The notes below the pieces were generated by a model. The model was not told the origin of the DNA and made no database searches. It worked only from the letters and a program-made list of their open reading frames with translations. A program made the translations under genes and the position numbers. Shown piece after piece: positions 25,101-31,670 of a stretch of DNA of 64,000 nucleotides. The DNA comes from Podocnemis expansa (taxonomy: Eukaryota > Chordata > Testudines > Podocnemididae). Each line of letters opens with the position of its first letter. Within the stretch, counting starts at the first letter, position 1. The stretch is from contig ML682002.1 in NCBI GenBank assembly GCA_007922195.1, positions 868,001 through 932,000 of the forward strand, in the 5' to 3' direction.

Positions 25101-28100
25101 TGAGCCATGTTGTCTTCTATCAGTGCAGTTCTCGCCTGTAATACATTCCTGAAGCGCTTTGGCCCGCTCCATGTTTAACTGTTTAAGCAATGGGAAAAAT
25201 GCAGAAATATTTTGCTACAGACAGATGCATCATTAGGAGATGGCTTGGAGGGAACTAATCAGTCACACCATCATCTCAGAATGCAAAAACAATTGAACGA
25301 CCACCTAATAAGCAACACGCAAGGTGTTGTGCTTGCTGTCTGTTATGTTTATATGATTTCTGTCACCCACGTATCTGAGAACCTCACAATTGTTAGTGGA
25401 TTTATCCTCACAGCAGCCTTGTGGACAACTGAACAACTGAGACACAGACAGGCTAAGCGACTTTCCCACAGTTACAGGGAACGCCTGTTGCAGAGCAGGG
25501 AACTGAACTCACATCTCTCAAGTTGCAAGCTAGCATCCAAATCACTGGATAAAGCTTTGCCCCTTTCAACGTAAAAGCGTGTGACCACACTGTGACCTTG
25601 TGACTGACTACCCATGTTAGCAGCTCAGAGGAGTGAGCAATTTTCTTCCTCAAATGAGGGCCACAGTCAATGGTCTTGTTTTCTGCTTATGTCAGGACTG
25701 ACGTTAGCTCTTAATGTTTTGCAGGTTCTTTACAATGAACATGAACATTTTCACATCATCACTACATTTTCTAACAAGCCCAGGTGACATCTCCTGTCAT
25801 GTTTCATTGCACGTCCTGAAAAGCTGATTAAAAATTATAAACCTGACAAAGCAAGCTAGTCACAGCTCAGAAGTGATGACAGCTGCATTGGATTTCAATG
25901 CAGTGAGCAGCTAGCCTATACGTGCTCACACACATTAAAGATACACACAATCCAATGGAGCCAGATGTGGAGCCATGGAGTCAAGTGGAAAACGCTTTCT
26001 GAACAACTGTCAGCCTGACAATTCTTGTAACCTACTGCTTTTGCAAGTAACACTGTAGATTAGGATAAATAAAGAGAAAAATTATTTCTTTATGCTTTGT
26101 GCCTCTGATGGCATTGTGTATAGAAAGTTTTCCTAGTTTTCCTTTTATTTCAAGTCAGCTGGTTGGTTTCTTGTGCTGTTTTAATGCTTGGCTTTCACAC
26201 AGCATGAGGGGAGAGAAAACCCTTTTAAAAAATAGAAAAAGTTAATTGGGGAACTACAAAATCTGGGCTGGGGACTCTGCACAGGAGAAAAATTTGAACC
26301 TATTTTAATTCTATTTGAAGCTATTTTATTTTTTTAAATTGTTTTCTTGAAATGGATCAGATGAAGTTAACTGTGTCCCTTTAAGCAGTACATGTAAAAT
26401 ACAAGTACTCTAATATAAAAGTGACTATTAAAACTCAATGGCAGACATCAGAGTTTACGCCTAACATAGTAATGAAAAATGAGAATTACTTGATTACAGT
26501 CTGTGGGAACAAATATTTGCTGACTGGCTCTTCAATCTAGCAGACAAATTCTAACGCAATTCAATAGATGGAAGTTGAAGCCAGACAAATTCAGACTGGA
26601 AACGAGCCAGACTTTTTAAACAGTGGGAGAAATTAACCACTGGAACAACAAGGTTCAAGGTGAATTCTTCTTCACTGACATTTTTTAGAGCAGTATTGGA
26701 TGCTTTTCTGAAACATCTGCTTTAGGAATTAGAGCTGGAGAAGTTGTGTGTCCTGTGCTATGCAGGAGATCAGAACAGATGTTCACAGAGGTCCCTTCTG
26801 GCCCGAAAATCTCCAACTCAGTAGAAGTTAGACAACATGCCACATGATGCGCAGTCTAAACTGTACACAGTGCACTTGAACCCAAATCCAACCACCACTC
26901 CAGTTTGTTGCTTTGTGCCTAAACTAAACTGTCTCTAACCACCAGTGTTCACTTATGCAGGTGCAACTCTTCAAAAGGAAGAATTTCAATTACGAGAAAC
27001 ATTTCTCTCTAGGTTCTGGGCCCACCACTTGTTTCAGTTTCACACACCAACACAGAAAGGAATTTAGAAATTATATCAGGCATCTTCTTGATCCAGCAGG
27101 GTGTTTTTTTGCCACATCCCTCAAGCAATTTACTTGGAAGCTACAAAAAGTCAGAATAGGTCCATTTCCAGTGTGGCTCATCATCTGGAGCTTGGACTGG
27201 CCTTGAATGTCGAACTGACGCATTATGCAAGATCATCTGAATTGCTTTGTGGCAAACTTACTCTCAAAACAGATGCTTCACAGAGTTATGAGCAAACAGA
27301 GAACCATGGAGAACGATTTATGGTGCTTTCCCTCCTCCCACCATGTTTAAAATGTCCATCTTCTTCCCCCTCCCACACACAGCACACATCCCACCAGCTT
27401 CAGAATCTGCCAGGCTCACACCTGTTTTGATACGTCCTCTGCACATGGGAAAAGGAAGTCTCTGGTGTTGGCTGGTGTTTGCTTCTCAGCCAATGATGCT
27501 CTGAAGAGATTTTTTTTTTTTTATATCTGGAACAAACGGTTTATTCTTTGGCTCAGCTGTGAGTACCAATCATGTCCTGGGGAAAGCATCCTCAGGGCCT
27601 TTCTGAGCGTTTCCGGGGGCTTGGCGTTCTGAAGAGCAAGCCATTACAAGACGGCTCCAGCTCACACCTTGACAAGGATGGTGCCAGGAACCCTGAGATG
27701 ATGGCAAAGGGAGCGGGTCTTACACAAGACGAATGTGGCTTGTGGCTAACCTCCTTATTTCCAATGTGGTGCAAACCAAGTTGTGTGATTCCCCTGGAGT
27801 CAGGTGAGCGATGCACATGAAGAGTTGTGCATACGTCATCTCACACTATTCTAATAAATTCTCTTTGTGCTGCTTTCCAGCTAGTCATGACTTCACACTG
27901 ACACCGGGGCATGGTTGATGCTAAGTCACACTGAACCAGTAAAGGGAATACTCCATGGACAGGGCAGAAGAAAGAACATTAAACTAGATACAGCAGTGTT
28001 TCATCTGCTGCATACGTATACTCTGCAGGTGGCATTGTTTCAAATGGTAGATAAAGTTGGTTTGCATTTGGGGATCTTCTGGAATGGAAGGTGCTGTATA

Positions 28101-30661
28101 AATGTAAAGGGAGTGTCATGTGTTAAATCAACAATTATGAGATTCAACCAGCATTCATGCTACCATTGGCCAGCCTTTCACCTCAACCACCTTCACGATT
28201 TGATCAACGGAAGATGAATGAAAATGCTGCACAAAGCAATCCTTTTTCTTCCTCGATTCCAGCCTTGTGGCTCCTGGGGAAGAGTCCATGTTTTTGCATA
28301 AAATGCTTTGAGATGAATGCAAAATGATAAGGTGTGTTGCAATTGCTTTTAGAAGGGAAAATACCTACATCTGAACAGAGAAGCAAGAGCTACATAAAGG
28401 ATACCCAGCAGGTGGAATAAACCCAGAGAACACCTTTTCCTGAACCCTTTTGGTGAACAGACTAAACTCCTTGGTGGAAGAAAACAGCTCATCAAAGCAG
28501 CACCCGTCCTTTCCCACACACGAAGCGGCGGATAATGCCTGGCACACTGCTGCTAATTTTACCACCCTGCACGCTTCAATTACTGGCATTGCTGGCGTGC
28601 TACAGAGCCCAGACAGGGAGCTCATTATATTGTTATCTATGTGGCATCACTAAGCCAGCGTCTCTGTTGCCTTGAGCCTGCTTAACATAATGAGGAATAG
28701 GAACTGCTGGGCTGTGAAATAGCAATTTGTAAAATTCCACACGTGGTGCAGGTGGAAGGCAGGGGAGGGTATGCATGTGTGGACAAAGACAAGCATTTAT
28801 GCTGAATGCCGGTGATCAGAGGCCGTAACAAAGTGGCTTTGCTCCCTGACCCAGACAGCGATGCAGCTTGAGCTCAAGAACGTCTCAGTTCTGCCTCCGA
28901 TAGAAGCTGAGGTACAAAAGCCACAAACAAAGCACGGCTGTCCTCACTGAGATGCGTCTCTGATGTCTGAGACGCCAGGAGGCTAAGAATGAGCAGACTG
29001 GCTCGCAGCGATCTGGAGATGATCAACGACATGGATATCCCCTCTGCATCTCTGAGGTTCTGGCATGACAAGACAGATTACAGGCGGGGAACCGACTACA
29101 TCCCAACTGCTTCCTCTTGTCCAACTGCAGAAGCAGCCACGGAAATTTTTGCAGCGCAATGGAGTCAGCCAAGTGCAGCCATGTAGAATACAAAGAAAAG
29201 CTTGGAAGTGGGATACACAGATAGACTTTCTCTAATGCTATCCCGGGATGCATAAGCAGGAGTGGGGAGCTTGTATCACATCTGTATTTGGTACCAATGC
29301 AACCACTGTTGGAATTCTGTGTCCAGCTCTGACGCCCACGATTCGAGAACAAGGTCGATACATTGGGGGAGGTTCAAAGAAGACCCACAAACATGATTAA
29401 AGGATGGAAAACATGTCTTAAAGGGATAGAATCAAGGAACTCAATCTATTAAGCTTAAAGGAGAGCAGGATGAGGGCTGATTCGATTGCAGTCAGAACTT
29501 ACATGGGAAACATAAATTTGCTAAGAGATCTCCTTCAGTCTAGCAGACAAAGGTTAATAGGATTCATTGGCTGAAAACTGATGATAAAGTATGACTAAAA
29601 ATAAAGCACATTTAAAAAATCCCTACATTGAGGGCAATTAACCATTGAAACAACATTCAAACCACAAGGCCAGTCGTGGGTTTTCCATTGCCAGACATTT
29701 TAAAATCAAGTTCCAAAGGGGCAGCCATGTTAGTCTAGTTCAGGAAAACAAACAAGGAGACCTGTGGCACTTAAAGACCAACAATTATATTTATCACATG
29801 AGTTTTTGTAAGAGAAAATCCCACTTTGTCACCTGTGAAGATGGGGGAACTTACAGAAAGGGAGGAAATAAATGCAGGGAAGTGTAAGTCATGGGATCAG
29901 GTCACACTGTAACAGCAAATCAAAGCAGTGGTTAAGATTCATTCATTCAAAGCTTTGCAATAAATAAATTTGTTAGTCTTTAAGAGCCCCAGAACTCCTT
30001 GTTTGTTTTAAAATCAAGGTGGACCAGATCTGCTCTAGTTCAAACAGCAATTACTGCAGGGAAGTCCTGTGACCTGTGCTATGCATGAGGTCAAAGCAAA
30101 TGCTCTCAGGATGATTCCTTATCTGCAACTAAATGCCTTTGGCTGGAAAATAGGCCTCCAAACTGCTGTGAAGACTGTGCTCTGTATTTATAAACAGTGA
30201 ACTGACTATCAGTGAGTACTTGCAACGGGGAAGGCAGCATCCACTTTCAGATTCAGATATTACAAGATGTTCTCTTCCTTCCCCTCCTCGGCATGGATGC
30301 TGTGCAAACAAGGAGGCACGTGACAGGCTGCTCAGCTCTCAGAAGCTCGGTCACTCAGAATGAGACCCAAGGCATTGTGGGTGAAATGTTTTGGACTGAC
30401 ACACCTGCAATGGAGAGGTGTTAAGGGTTTGTATGACAAGATCACCTCCAGGCCATAACCTGCTGAGAGCTGGACACGCTAGCTGAGGCTAGATTTGAAC
30501 CAGTGTCCCTAGGAGTTCAAACCGCAGTAACAACACCCTCGCACTTTCCTCCTTACCTCTATGAAGGTGCTGAGTGTTGCATTGGTGGGGTTGTGGGTAA
30601 TCAGGAACCTCATGTTTTTGTAGCAGACCTCCACGGGTGCAGGCCGATTCATACGGGCCAT
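1067..30661 (-). CDS. PTP4A3: PTP4A3 (PRL-3) protein tyrosine phosphatase, five coding exons, complete CDS
   Basis: The joined exons 30557-30661, 20948-21040, 5379-5509, 2891-2965 and 1067-1184 give 522 nt, which is 173 residues plus TAA, the exact length known for PRL-3. Seen in the translation: the WPFDD loop with general acid D72, the P-loop HCVAGLGR with nucleophile C104 and R110, C49 (the known disulfide partner of C104), a basic C-terminal stretch, and a CAAX box CCTM. The family is known as small prenylated phosphatases of plasma and endosomal membranes that bind CNNM magnesium transporters. PRL-3 is chosen over PRL-1 and PRL-2 because of GAPPPGK after the WPFDD loop and the [20 protein letters not shown] stretch. 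Introns are 9.5, 15.4, 2.4 and 1.7 kb, in phases 0, 0, 2 and 2. The start ATG sits in a strong Kozak context (CACCATGG). The 5' non-coding exon and poly(A) site are not resolved. Confidence 0.97.
1575..1690 (+). repeat. CR1 LINE 3' fragment
   Basis: The text resembles the CR1 tail (gctgtggattagtctcccca, then a phrase like gagctgtgggaaccat and tttaaaactggact). It is short and diverged, and recognised by resemblance to sauropsid CR1 3' UTRs. Confidence 0.45.
2385..2560. promoter_or_regulatory. Candidate conserved non-coding element in intron 4
   Basis: A unique-looking stretch with several homeodomain-type cores (CTAATGAA, GTTAATAG, CTAATTATT) and no repeat features. It lies between the repeat-bearing part of the intron and exon 4. 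The call is intuition from composition; conservation was not tested. Confidence 0.2.
2891..2965 (-). CDS. PTP4A3: PTP4A3 coding exon 4
   Basis: 75 nt between acceptor TTTCCAG and donor GTAAGT. It completes R110 (CG|G) and encodes residues 111-134, [20 protein letters not shown] followed by QFIR, then the first two bases of Q135. This is the helix directly after the P-loop and is identical in type to known PRL proteins. Confidence 0.97.
2966..5378 (-). other. PTP4A3 intron 3
   Basis: 2.4-kb GT-AG intron of mostly unique-looking sequence. A purine and G-run (GGGGTGGGGGGGGG) is at about 3541-3556 and an A-rich stretch at about 3440-3500. No transposable element was recognised with confidence, and the small open frames here show no domains. 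Confidence 0.85.
5379..5509 (-). CDS. PTP4A3: PTP4A3 coding exon 3 (catalytic WPFDD and P-loop)
   Basis: 131 nt between acceptor CCTTTAG and donor GTAAGT. It encodes residues 67-109, starting [13 protein letters not shown] and ending HCVAGLG, plus two bases of R110. It carries the general acid D72 and the catalytic C104. The PPPGK stretch and KFCEDPGCC favour PRL-3 over PRL-1 and PRL-2. Confidence 0.98.
5931..6120 (+). mobile_element. hAT-like MITE inserted in a SINE
   Basis: Starts CAGCGGTTTTCAAACTT and ends AGTATGAAAACCACTG, which are inverted terminal repeats of hAT type. The flanks ATCTAGCA and ACCTAGTG are a diverged 8-bp target duplication (5 of 8 identical). The element appears to split the head of the MIR-like SINE that continues at 6121. 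It is 190 bp, with no coding capacity. Confidence 0.65.
6121..6300 (+). repeat. MIR-like tRNA-derived SINE
   Basis: Shows the typical order: 'tagtggaccaagcactagac', then 'aggagtcgggaaaactg', then 'gtgactcagtttccccatct' and 'gtaaaatggggttaa'. This is the standard amniote MIR/CORE-SINE layout in the plus direction. A 5' piece may lie left of the hAT insertion. Confidence 0.7.
7167..7444. mobile_element. Tandem dimer of a MITE with TAGAGCCCTGC termini
   Basis: The element begins TAGAGCCCTGCA at 7167 and ends TGCAGGGCTCTA at 7444. A second head, TAGAGCCCTGCAAATATG, begins at 7304. The two units (137 and 141 bp) share an interior rich in GATATCC and GCGGATA motifs. The flanks CCGATGTG and CTGATGTA look like one 8-bp target duplication with two changes, so the dimer probably inserted as a unit or duplicated afterwards. 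Eight-bp duplications suggest hAT mobilisation. Confidence 0.65.
9152..9475. repeat. Foldback repeat family, interior plus right arm
   Basis: Contains 'tgacaaagtgggattttctc', 'catgaaagctcatgcaataa' and 'caggactccttgtttgttt', shared with seven other copies in the window. The upstream part (gtgtgacctgatcccatgac and flanking text) matches the interior of the full copy at 42841-43386. The left arm is absent. Confidence 0.7.
10025..10205. repeat. Possible MITE with CTACAC / GTACACAC ends
   Basis: The sequence contains 'gcaaacctacacggatg', 'gagcgtacacacaacctttt' and 'aagttaaactggtttaaaa'. These phrases are common in repeats of turtle-like genomes. Exact borders and family could not be fixed. Confidence 0.3.
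10340..11083 (+). mobile_element. CR1 LINE 3' end, interrupted by a hAT insertion
   Basis: Typical CR1 3' region: 'gtgtccagttttgggcctcc', 'gaggacaacaaaatgtttag', 'gacttatgaggaaagacgg', then 'gatgacttcctagtctcttc' and the closing 'tctatgattct'. Orientation is plus. No intact reverse transcriptase is present. A hAT-like MITE at 10743-10923 interrupts it. Confidence 0.85.
10743..10923 (+). mobile_element. hAT-like MITE inside CR1
   Basis: Termini CAGGGGTTCGTAACC and GGTTGAGAACTGCTG. Target duplication ACCTAGGG / ACCCAGGG (7 of 8). Removing one copy rejoins the CR1 phrase 'agatacctagggagatgg', so the insertion postdates the CR1. Confidence 0.75.
11225..11366 (+). repeat. Foldback repeat family, truncated copy
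   Basis: Right arm with 'gagctttcacaggagaaaat', 'gccacaagactccttgcttg', 'ctagactgacatggctgccc' and terminal 'ctttggaac'. The flanks AAGCTCTGCT (11215-11224) and TAGCCCTGCT (11367-11376) look like a 10-bp target duplication with two changes. The left arm is largely missing. Confidence 0.6.
11878..12095 (+). repeat. MIR-like SINE
   Basis: Has the head 'gcatggtccagtggtcagta', 'ggagtcaggagatttgagca', and the tail phrase 'aggaactgtgtcttgcataa' with 'atggggccttgatcttgac'. This is the usual MIR/CORE-SINE head and tail in plus orientation, moderately diverged. Confidence 0.6.
13040..13250. repeat. Foldback repeat family, near-complete short copy
   Basis: Left arm 'caaggagtctggtggcactt' and 'aaagactaacaaatttattt' are the reverse complement of the right arm around 13150-13215. 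The right arm extends further, to 'ctgacacagttgctcctctt' and GAAC. A target duplication was not convincing here. Confidence 0.65.
13796..14276. mobile_element. GC-rich DNA-transposon-like element with CAGTGGCGTACC-type ends
   Basis: The left end CAATGACATATCAAGGG and right end CCTTTGGTACGCCACTG are imperfect inverted repeats. The flanks AAAAAGAC and AAATCAAC match at 5 of 8. The interior is strikingly GC-rich compared with the intron around it. No transposase reading frame was recognised. Confidence 0.5.
14795..14905 (+). repeat. Foldback repeat family, left arm only
   Basis: Contains 'aagcaaggagtggcacttga', 'tttatttatcacatgagctt' and 'tcgtgggagaaaatccccct', ending 'tgtcagatgctttgaag'. It lies just left of a second copy at 14941-15075. 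Confidence 0.55.
14941..15075 (+). repeat. Foldback repeat family, compact copy
   Basis: The left arm ('caaggtgtccagtggcactt', 'taaagactaacccatttatt') joins directly to the right arm ('gataaatttgttagtcttca', 'gccaccagactccttgtttt', GCTACCCCCTTGGAAC). The flanks TTGGGGAAACA (14930-14940) and TCGGGGAAAAA (15076-15086) match at 9 of 11, a likely target duplication. Confidence 0.6.
15790..15920. promoter_or_regulatory. Candidate conserved non-coding element in intron 2
   Basis: Unique-looking AT-rich stretch with TTTATGATTAAAG (a CDX or homeobox-like motif) and no repeat hallmarks. Conservation was not tested. Confidence 0.15.
17051..17071 (+). repeat. G14-A7 homopolymer run
   Basis: Fourteen G followed by seven A, which is a slippage-prone simple repeat. 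Its length may be unreliable in the assembly. Confidence 0.9.
17509..17530 (+). repeat. (ATCT)n microsatellite
   Basis: Five and a half perfect copies of ATCT, followed by a degenerate ATATG. Confidence 0.95.
18607..18670. mobile_element. Tiny deleted MITE with GTCTACAC-type ends
   Basis: The start AAGGCCTGGCTGACAC and end GTGTTTAGACAAGCCCT are imperfect inverted repeats only about 30 bp apart. This is consistent with an internally deleted DNA transposon. Confidence 0.4.
18750..18895 (-). repeat. MIR-like SINE (antisense)
   Basis: Reads 'gaagtaagtatcctgtgtta', 'gactaggtgtcttgcctgaa', 'gagcctgggtttgaattcag', the reverse complement of the standard MIR middle and head. Confidence 0.55.
18925..19130 (-). 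mobile_element. CR1 LINE fragment (antisense)
   Basis: The text follows the antisense CR1 phrase order: 'ttaagaacacaaggctggtc', 'gagcgatccatctcctgttg', 'tccagtcccatcttctgaca', 'gtcacaggtttagggacag'. Short and diverged. Confidence 0.6.
19360..20160 (-). mobile_element. CR1 LINE 3' region (antisense), split by a hAT MITE
   Basis: Antisense CR1 text such as 'aaggaccaattggttcatct', 'cacaggccacagaacctcac', 'gggagaccagaactgcacac' and 'cacaaggggtctcattagca'. It resumes after the insertion at 20125 with 'ctctactggaaatatctctt'. Confidence 0.8.
19924..20124 (+). mobile_element. hAT-like MITE with perfect 8-bp target duplication
   Basis: Ends are CAGTGGTTCCCAACATTT and TGGTTGGGAAACACTG. The target duplication CTCTACTG is present at 19916-19923 and again at 20125-20132 with no mismatch. 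A second copy of the same family is at 47109-47303. The interior has GGCACAC motifs near both ends. It is inserted in an antisense CR1. Confidence 0.9.
20439..20761 (+). mobile_element. hAT-like MITE with internal palindrome
   Basis: Starts CAATGCTTCTCAACATTTAG and ends ATGGTTGAGAAACGATG. The flanks CCCCATCC / TCTTATCC match at 5 of 8. Inside, AATGCCTCAGTTGCAGC at 20553 is mirrored by GCTGCGACTGAGGCATT ending at 20637, giving a 27-bp imperfect stem with a loop of about 31 nt. Confidence 0.55.
20948..21040 (-). CDS. PTP4A3: PTP4A3 coding exon 2
   Basis: 93 nt (31 codons) between acceptor TTTTCCCAG and donor GTAGGTA. It encodes residues 36-66, [20 protein letters not shown] and [12 protein letters not shown]49 is the residue known to form a regulatory disulfide with C104. 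The last codon is ATG (M66), where I recall Val in mammals. The reading depends on the donor being GTAGGT directly after ATG. Confidence 0.96.
22484..22565 (+). repeat. MIR-like SINE head fragment
   Basis: 'gtaggtcagtggttagtgca' and 'gtggcctgggacacaggaaa' match the usual tRNA-derived SINE head. The rest is lost. Confidence 0.5.
22583..22741 (+). mobile_element. hAT-like MITE, GACAAAACTGGCTCACAG family, copy 1
   Basis: Begins CAGGAGTAGACAAAACTGG and ends GATTTGTCAAGGCTTGCTG. About 40 bp at the start are nearly identical to the copy at 41653. No clear target duplication was found here. Confidence 0.55.
22900..23292 (-). mobile_element. hAT-like element, right end near 23292
   Basis: The interior phrases 'ctatacccctttcaggagtc', 'taaaataaatcaattggaat' and 'cagtataaacaagtcattgt', and the end 'ccTGGTTGAAAACCCCTG', match a hAT non-autonomous repeat that I recall as common in turtle and crocodilian genomes. 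The left terminus is uncertain. Confidence 0.5.
23345..23365 (+). repeat. Poly(T) run
   Basis: 21 T in a row. No attached retroposed gene was recognised on either side. Confidence 0.9.
23805..23990 (+). repeat. MIR-like SINE, 3' part
   Basis: 'ggttctgcctctgacccgat', 'tgtatactgagatgacaaac', 'tctttggggcaagggacatc', 'gatctgcacagtgctagcaa' follow the usual sauropsid SINE tail order in plus orientation. Confidence 0.6.
24375..24541 (+). mobile_element. hAT-like MITE, GACAAAA family, copy 2 (inside CR1)
   Basis: Begins CAGGGCTTGACAAAATTGG and ends GTTTTGTCAAGGGCTG, forming inverted termini. It is related to the copies at 22583 and 41653, and interrupts the CR1 phrase before 'ttataaagagg'. Confidence 0.6.
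24611..24909. mobile_element. MITE with GTCTAC ends inside CR1
   Basis: The left end (gggatactcag with cagtctacgc) and right end (GTGTAGACGTATCCTG) are related in inverted orientation. A perfect hairpin, GATGGCAGCAA with TTGCTGCCATC, is at 24866-24889. CR1 text resumes at 'aggttagacattagcc'. Confidence 0.45.
25385..25570 (-). repeat. MIR-like SINE (antisense)
   Basis: 'actgagacacagacaggcta', 'agcgactttcccacagttac' and 'gggaactgaactcacatctc' are the reverse complement of the MIR core. Confidence 0.6.
26480..26820 (+). mobile_element. CR1 LINE 3' fragment
   Basis: 'tcttcaatctagcagacaaa', 'gaaattaaccactggaacaa', 'gtcctgtgctatgcaggaga' and 'gaggtcccttctggcccgaa' match a CR1 3' UTR. It shares phrases with the copy at 29190-30122. 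Confidence 0.75.
28440..28720. promoter_or_regulatory. Candidate conserved non-coding element in intron 1
   Basis: Long unique-looking stretch with homeodomain-like cores (GCTAATTTTACC, CAATTACTGG) and no repeat signature, about 2 kb inside the intron from coding exon 1. A candidate by eye only. Confidence 0.2.
29190..30122 (+). mobile_element. CR1 LINE 3' region with foldback insertion
   Basis: CR1 phrases 'gaattctgtgtccagctctg', 'gatagaatcaaggaactcaa' and 'ctaagagatctccttcagtc' come before the insert. After it come 'gtggaccagatctgctctag' and 'cctgtgacctgtgctatgca'. The foldback repeat at 29711-30005 interrupts it. Confidence 0.8.
29711..30005 (+). repeat. Foldback repeat family, copy with perfect 13-bp target duplication
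   Basis: The left end is TTCCAAAGGGGCAGCCATG, with 'gttagtctagttcaggaaaa' and 'caaacaaggagacctgtggc' following. The right arm ends 'actccttgtttg'. TTTTAAAATCAAG flanks it at 29698-29710 and 30006-30018 with no mismatch. The host is a CR1. Confidence 0.8.
30557..30661 (-). CDS. PTP4A3: PTP4A3 coding exon 1 (start codon)
   Basis: 35 codons from ATG (30661-30659) to donor GTAAGG at 30556-30551. The protein begins [19 protein letters not shown] and continues to [14 protein letters not shown]. Start context is CACCATGG. A second in-frame ATG is codon 4. C13 and N16 differ from the Ser and His I recall in human PRL-3. Confidence 0.96.
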
Positions 30662-30716
30662 GGTGAAGTGAGGGAGGGCAGGGCAAAATAAAGAAAAAAG
30701 GACAATGCACAGAGCC
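30662..30716 (-). other. PTP4A3: Likely 5' UTR part of first coding exon, with splice acceptor
   Basis: On the minus strand a C/T-rich run followed by ACTCCAG ends at 30717, a plausible 3' splice site. The remaining 55 nt to the ATG contain no upstream ATG. If the acceptor is real, a separate non-coding first exon lies at higher coordinates. Without transcript data, read-through from the CpG-rich patch near 31 kb is equally possible. Confidence 0.5.
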
Positions 30717-30934
30717 CTGGAGTTTTTTGGAAGGGGGGGCAGGAAGTAATTTTAAAAATCCCCAACACAAATGTTGTGCAAATATTCCCAGCTCTTGGGA
30801 GTGTGTTAGATCCCCCAACACACCAATTAAAAAAGAATTAAAACCAACAATCCTGTGCTTGAAGCCAAATAATAATAATAAAAAATAAATCTCCCTTTGT
30901 AGTGTCAATTTCCTTTGTGTGTGCAATCCAGAGC

Positions 30935-31165
30935 CACCGCCCTCCTTGCGTTCTGTGCCGTCCGGTTTCCTCGCTTGTTTCTCTAGAAAGGCCTCTGCGT
31001 TGGGGAACCTCCTGGCATGCCGTTTCACTCCGTCACGTTACCCCATCTGGATAGGTGGAATACTTCGGAGCAGCGACGGGGGCCCGAAGAGGATCAGGCC
31101 GTGGCAGCAGCCAGCAGAAGTCCCTTGGCTGCGAGAGCCATGCACGGGAGATTTGAATGGTTAAA
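30935..31165. promoter_or_regulatory. CpG-rich patch upstream of the PTP4A3 start codon; candidate promoter or 5' UTR
   Basis: At least 16 CpG dinucleotides fall in about 230 bp, while the surrounding intronic sequence is CpG-poor. The patch lies about 300 bp upstream of the ATG in gene orientation. Read on the minus strand it contains very short upstream ORFs, including ATG GGG TAA near 31044 and an 11-codon ORF from about 31020. Promoter function is inferred from position and composition only. Confidence 0.4.
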
Positions 31166-31574
31166 CCCGAGGGCACAGACCCAGGGGCAGGCGAGACAGG
31201 AGAGACCCTTCTTCAGTGGGTACGATGTTGTGCGTGGCAGTACTCAAAAGCGCTCTCTGGCACCTCCATATATCCACAGCCCATCAACGGCAGAGAGGAC
31301 CTGGAAGGGAGACACACAGAAGATGAAAATCACTTTGGGATTGGGATCAAGTAAACAGAAAGCTATACTGGGGCCATATCATGCCAAATTTAGGAGGGAC
31401 CACAGCTGCTGTGTCAGAAGCCAAAGACTTTCCTCACCCCTGCCCGGAGAGTCACGGTGCAGGAACAGTTACATTCAGGTGGCTGCAATCAAATCAGATC
31501 GACTAACAGCGAATGCCAGCAACAGAAACCAGGCAGGCGAGTTGCAGCGCAGAGGGATCATTGCTAGGACGCCT

Positions 31575-31670
31575 GGGCTGTCTTCCCAGTTCTGTCCTTA
31601 GCTAAGCTGGTAACCTTGGGGAAATCACTTGCGTACTTTCTCTGCCTCTGTTTGGCTGCAGGTGTGCCAT
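31575..31670 (+). repeat. MIR-like SINE fragment
   Basis: 'cttcccagttctgtccttag', 'taaccttggggaaatcactt' and 'tctctgcctctgtttggc' correspond to the MIR core. Confidence 0.5.

Larger units (their letters stand above)
21041..30556 (-). other. PTP4A3 intron 1 (between coding exons 1 and 2)
   Basis: 9.5-kb GT-AG intron. Repeats are listed individually. A MIR-like tail fragment (tatacagcacctagcacaaa) is at about 22405-22450. No feature was recognised at 21045-22390, 25105-25380, 25575-26475, 26825-28435 (a T-run is at about 27511) or 28725-29185. Confidence 0.85.

Noticed and set aside
30489..31028. 179-codon minus frame over coding exon 1
   Set aside because: It begins at GTG and reads exon 1 out of frame, whereas the real frame gives a perfect PRL-3 N-terminus.
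31017..31601. 194-codon open frame on the plus strand opposite the PTP4A3 5' region
   Set aside because: It owes its length to GC-rich sequence, shows no recognisable domain, and overlaps a SINE fragment.
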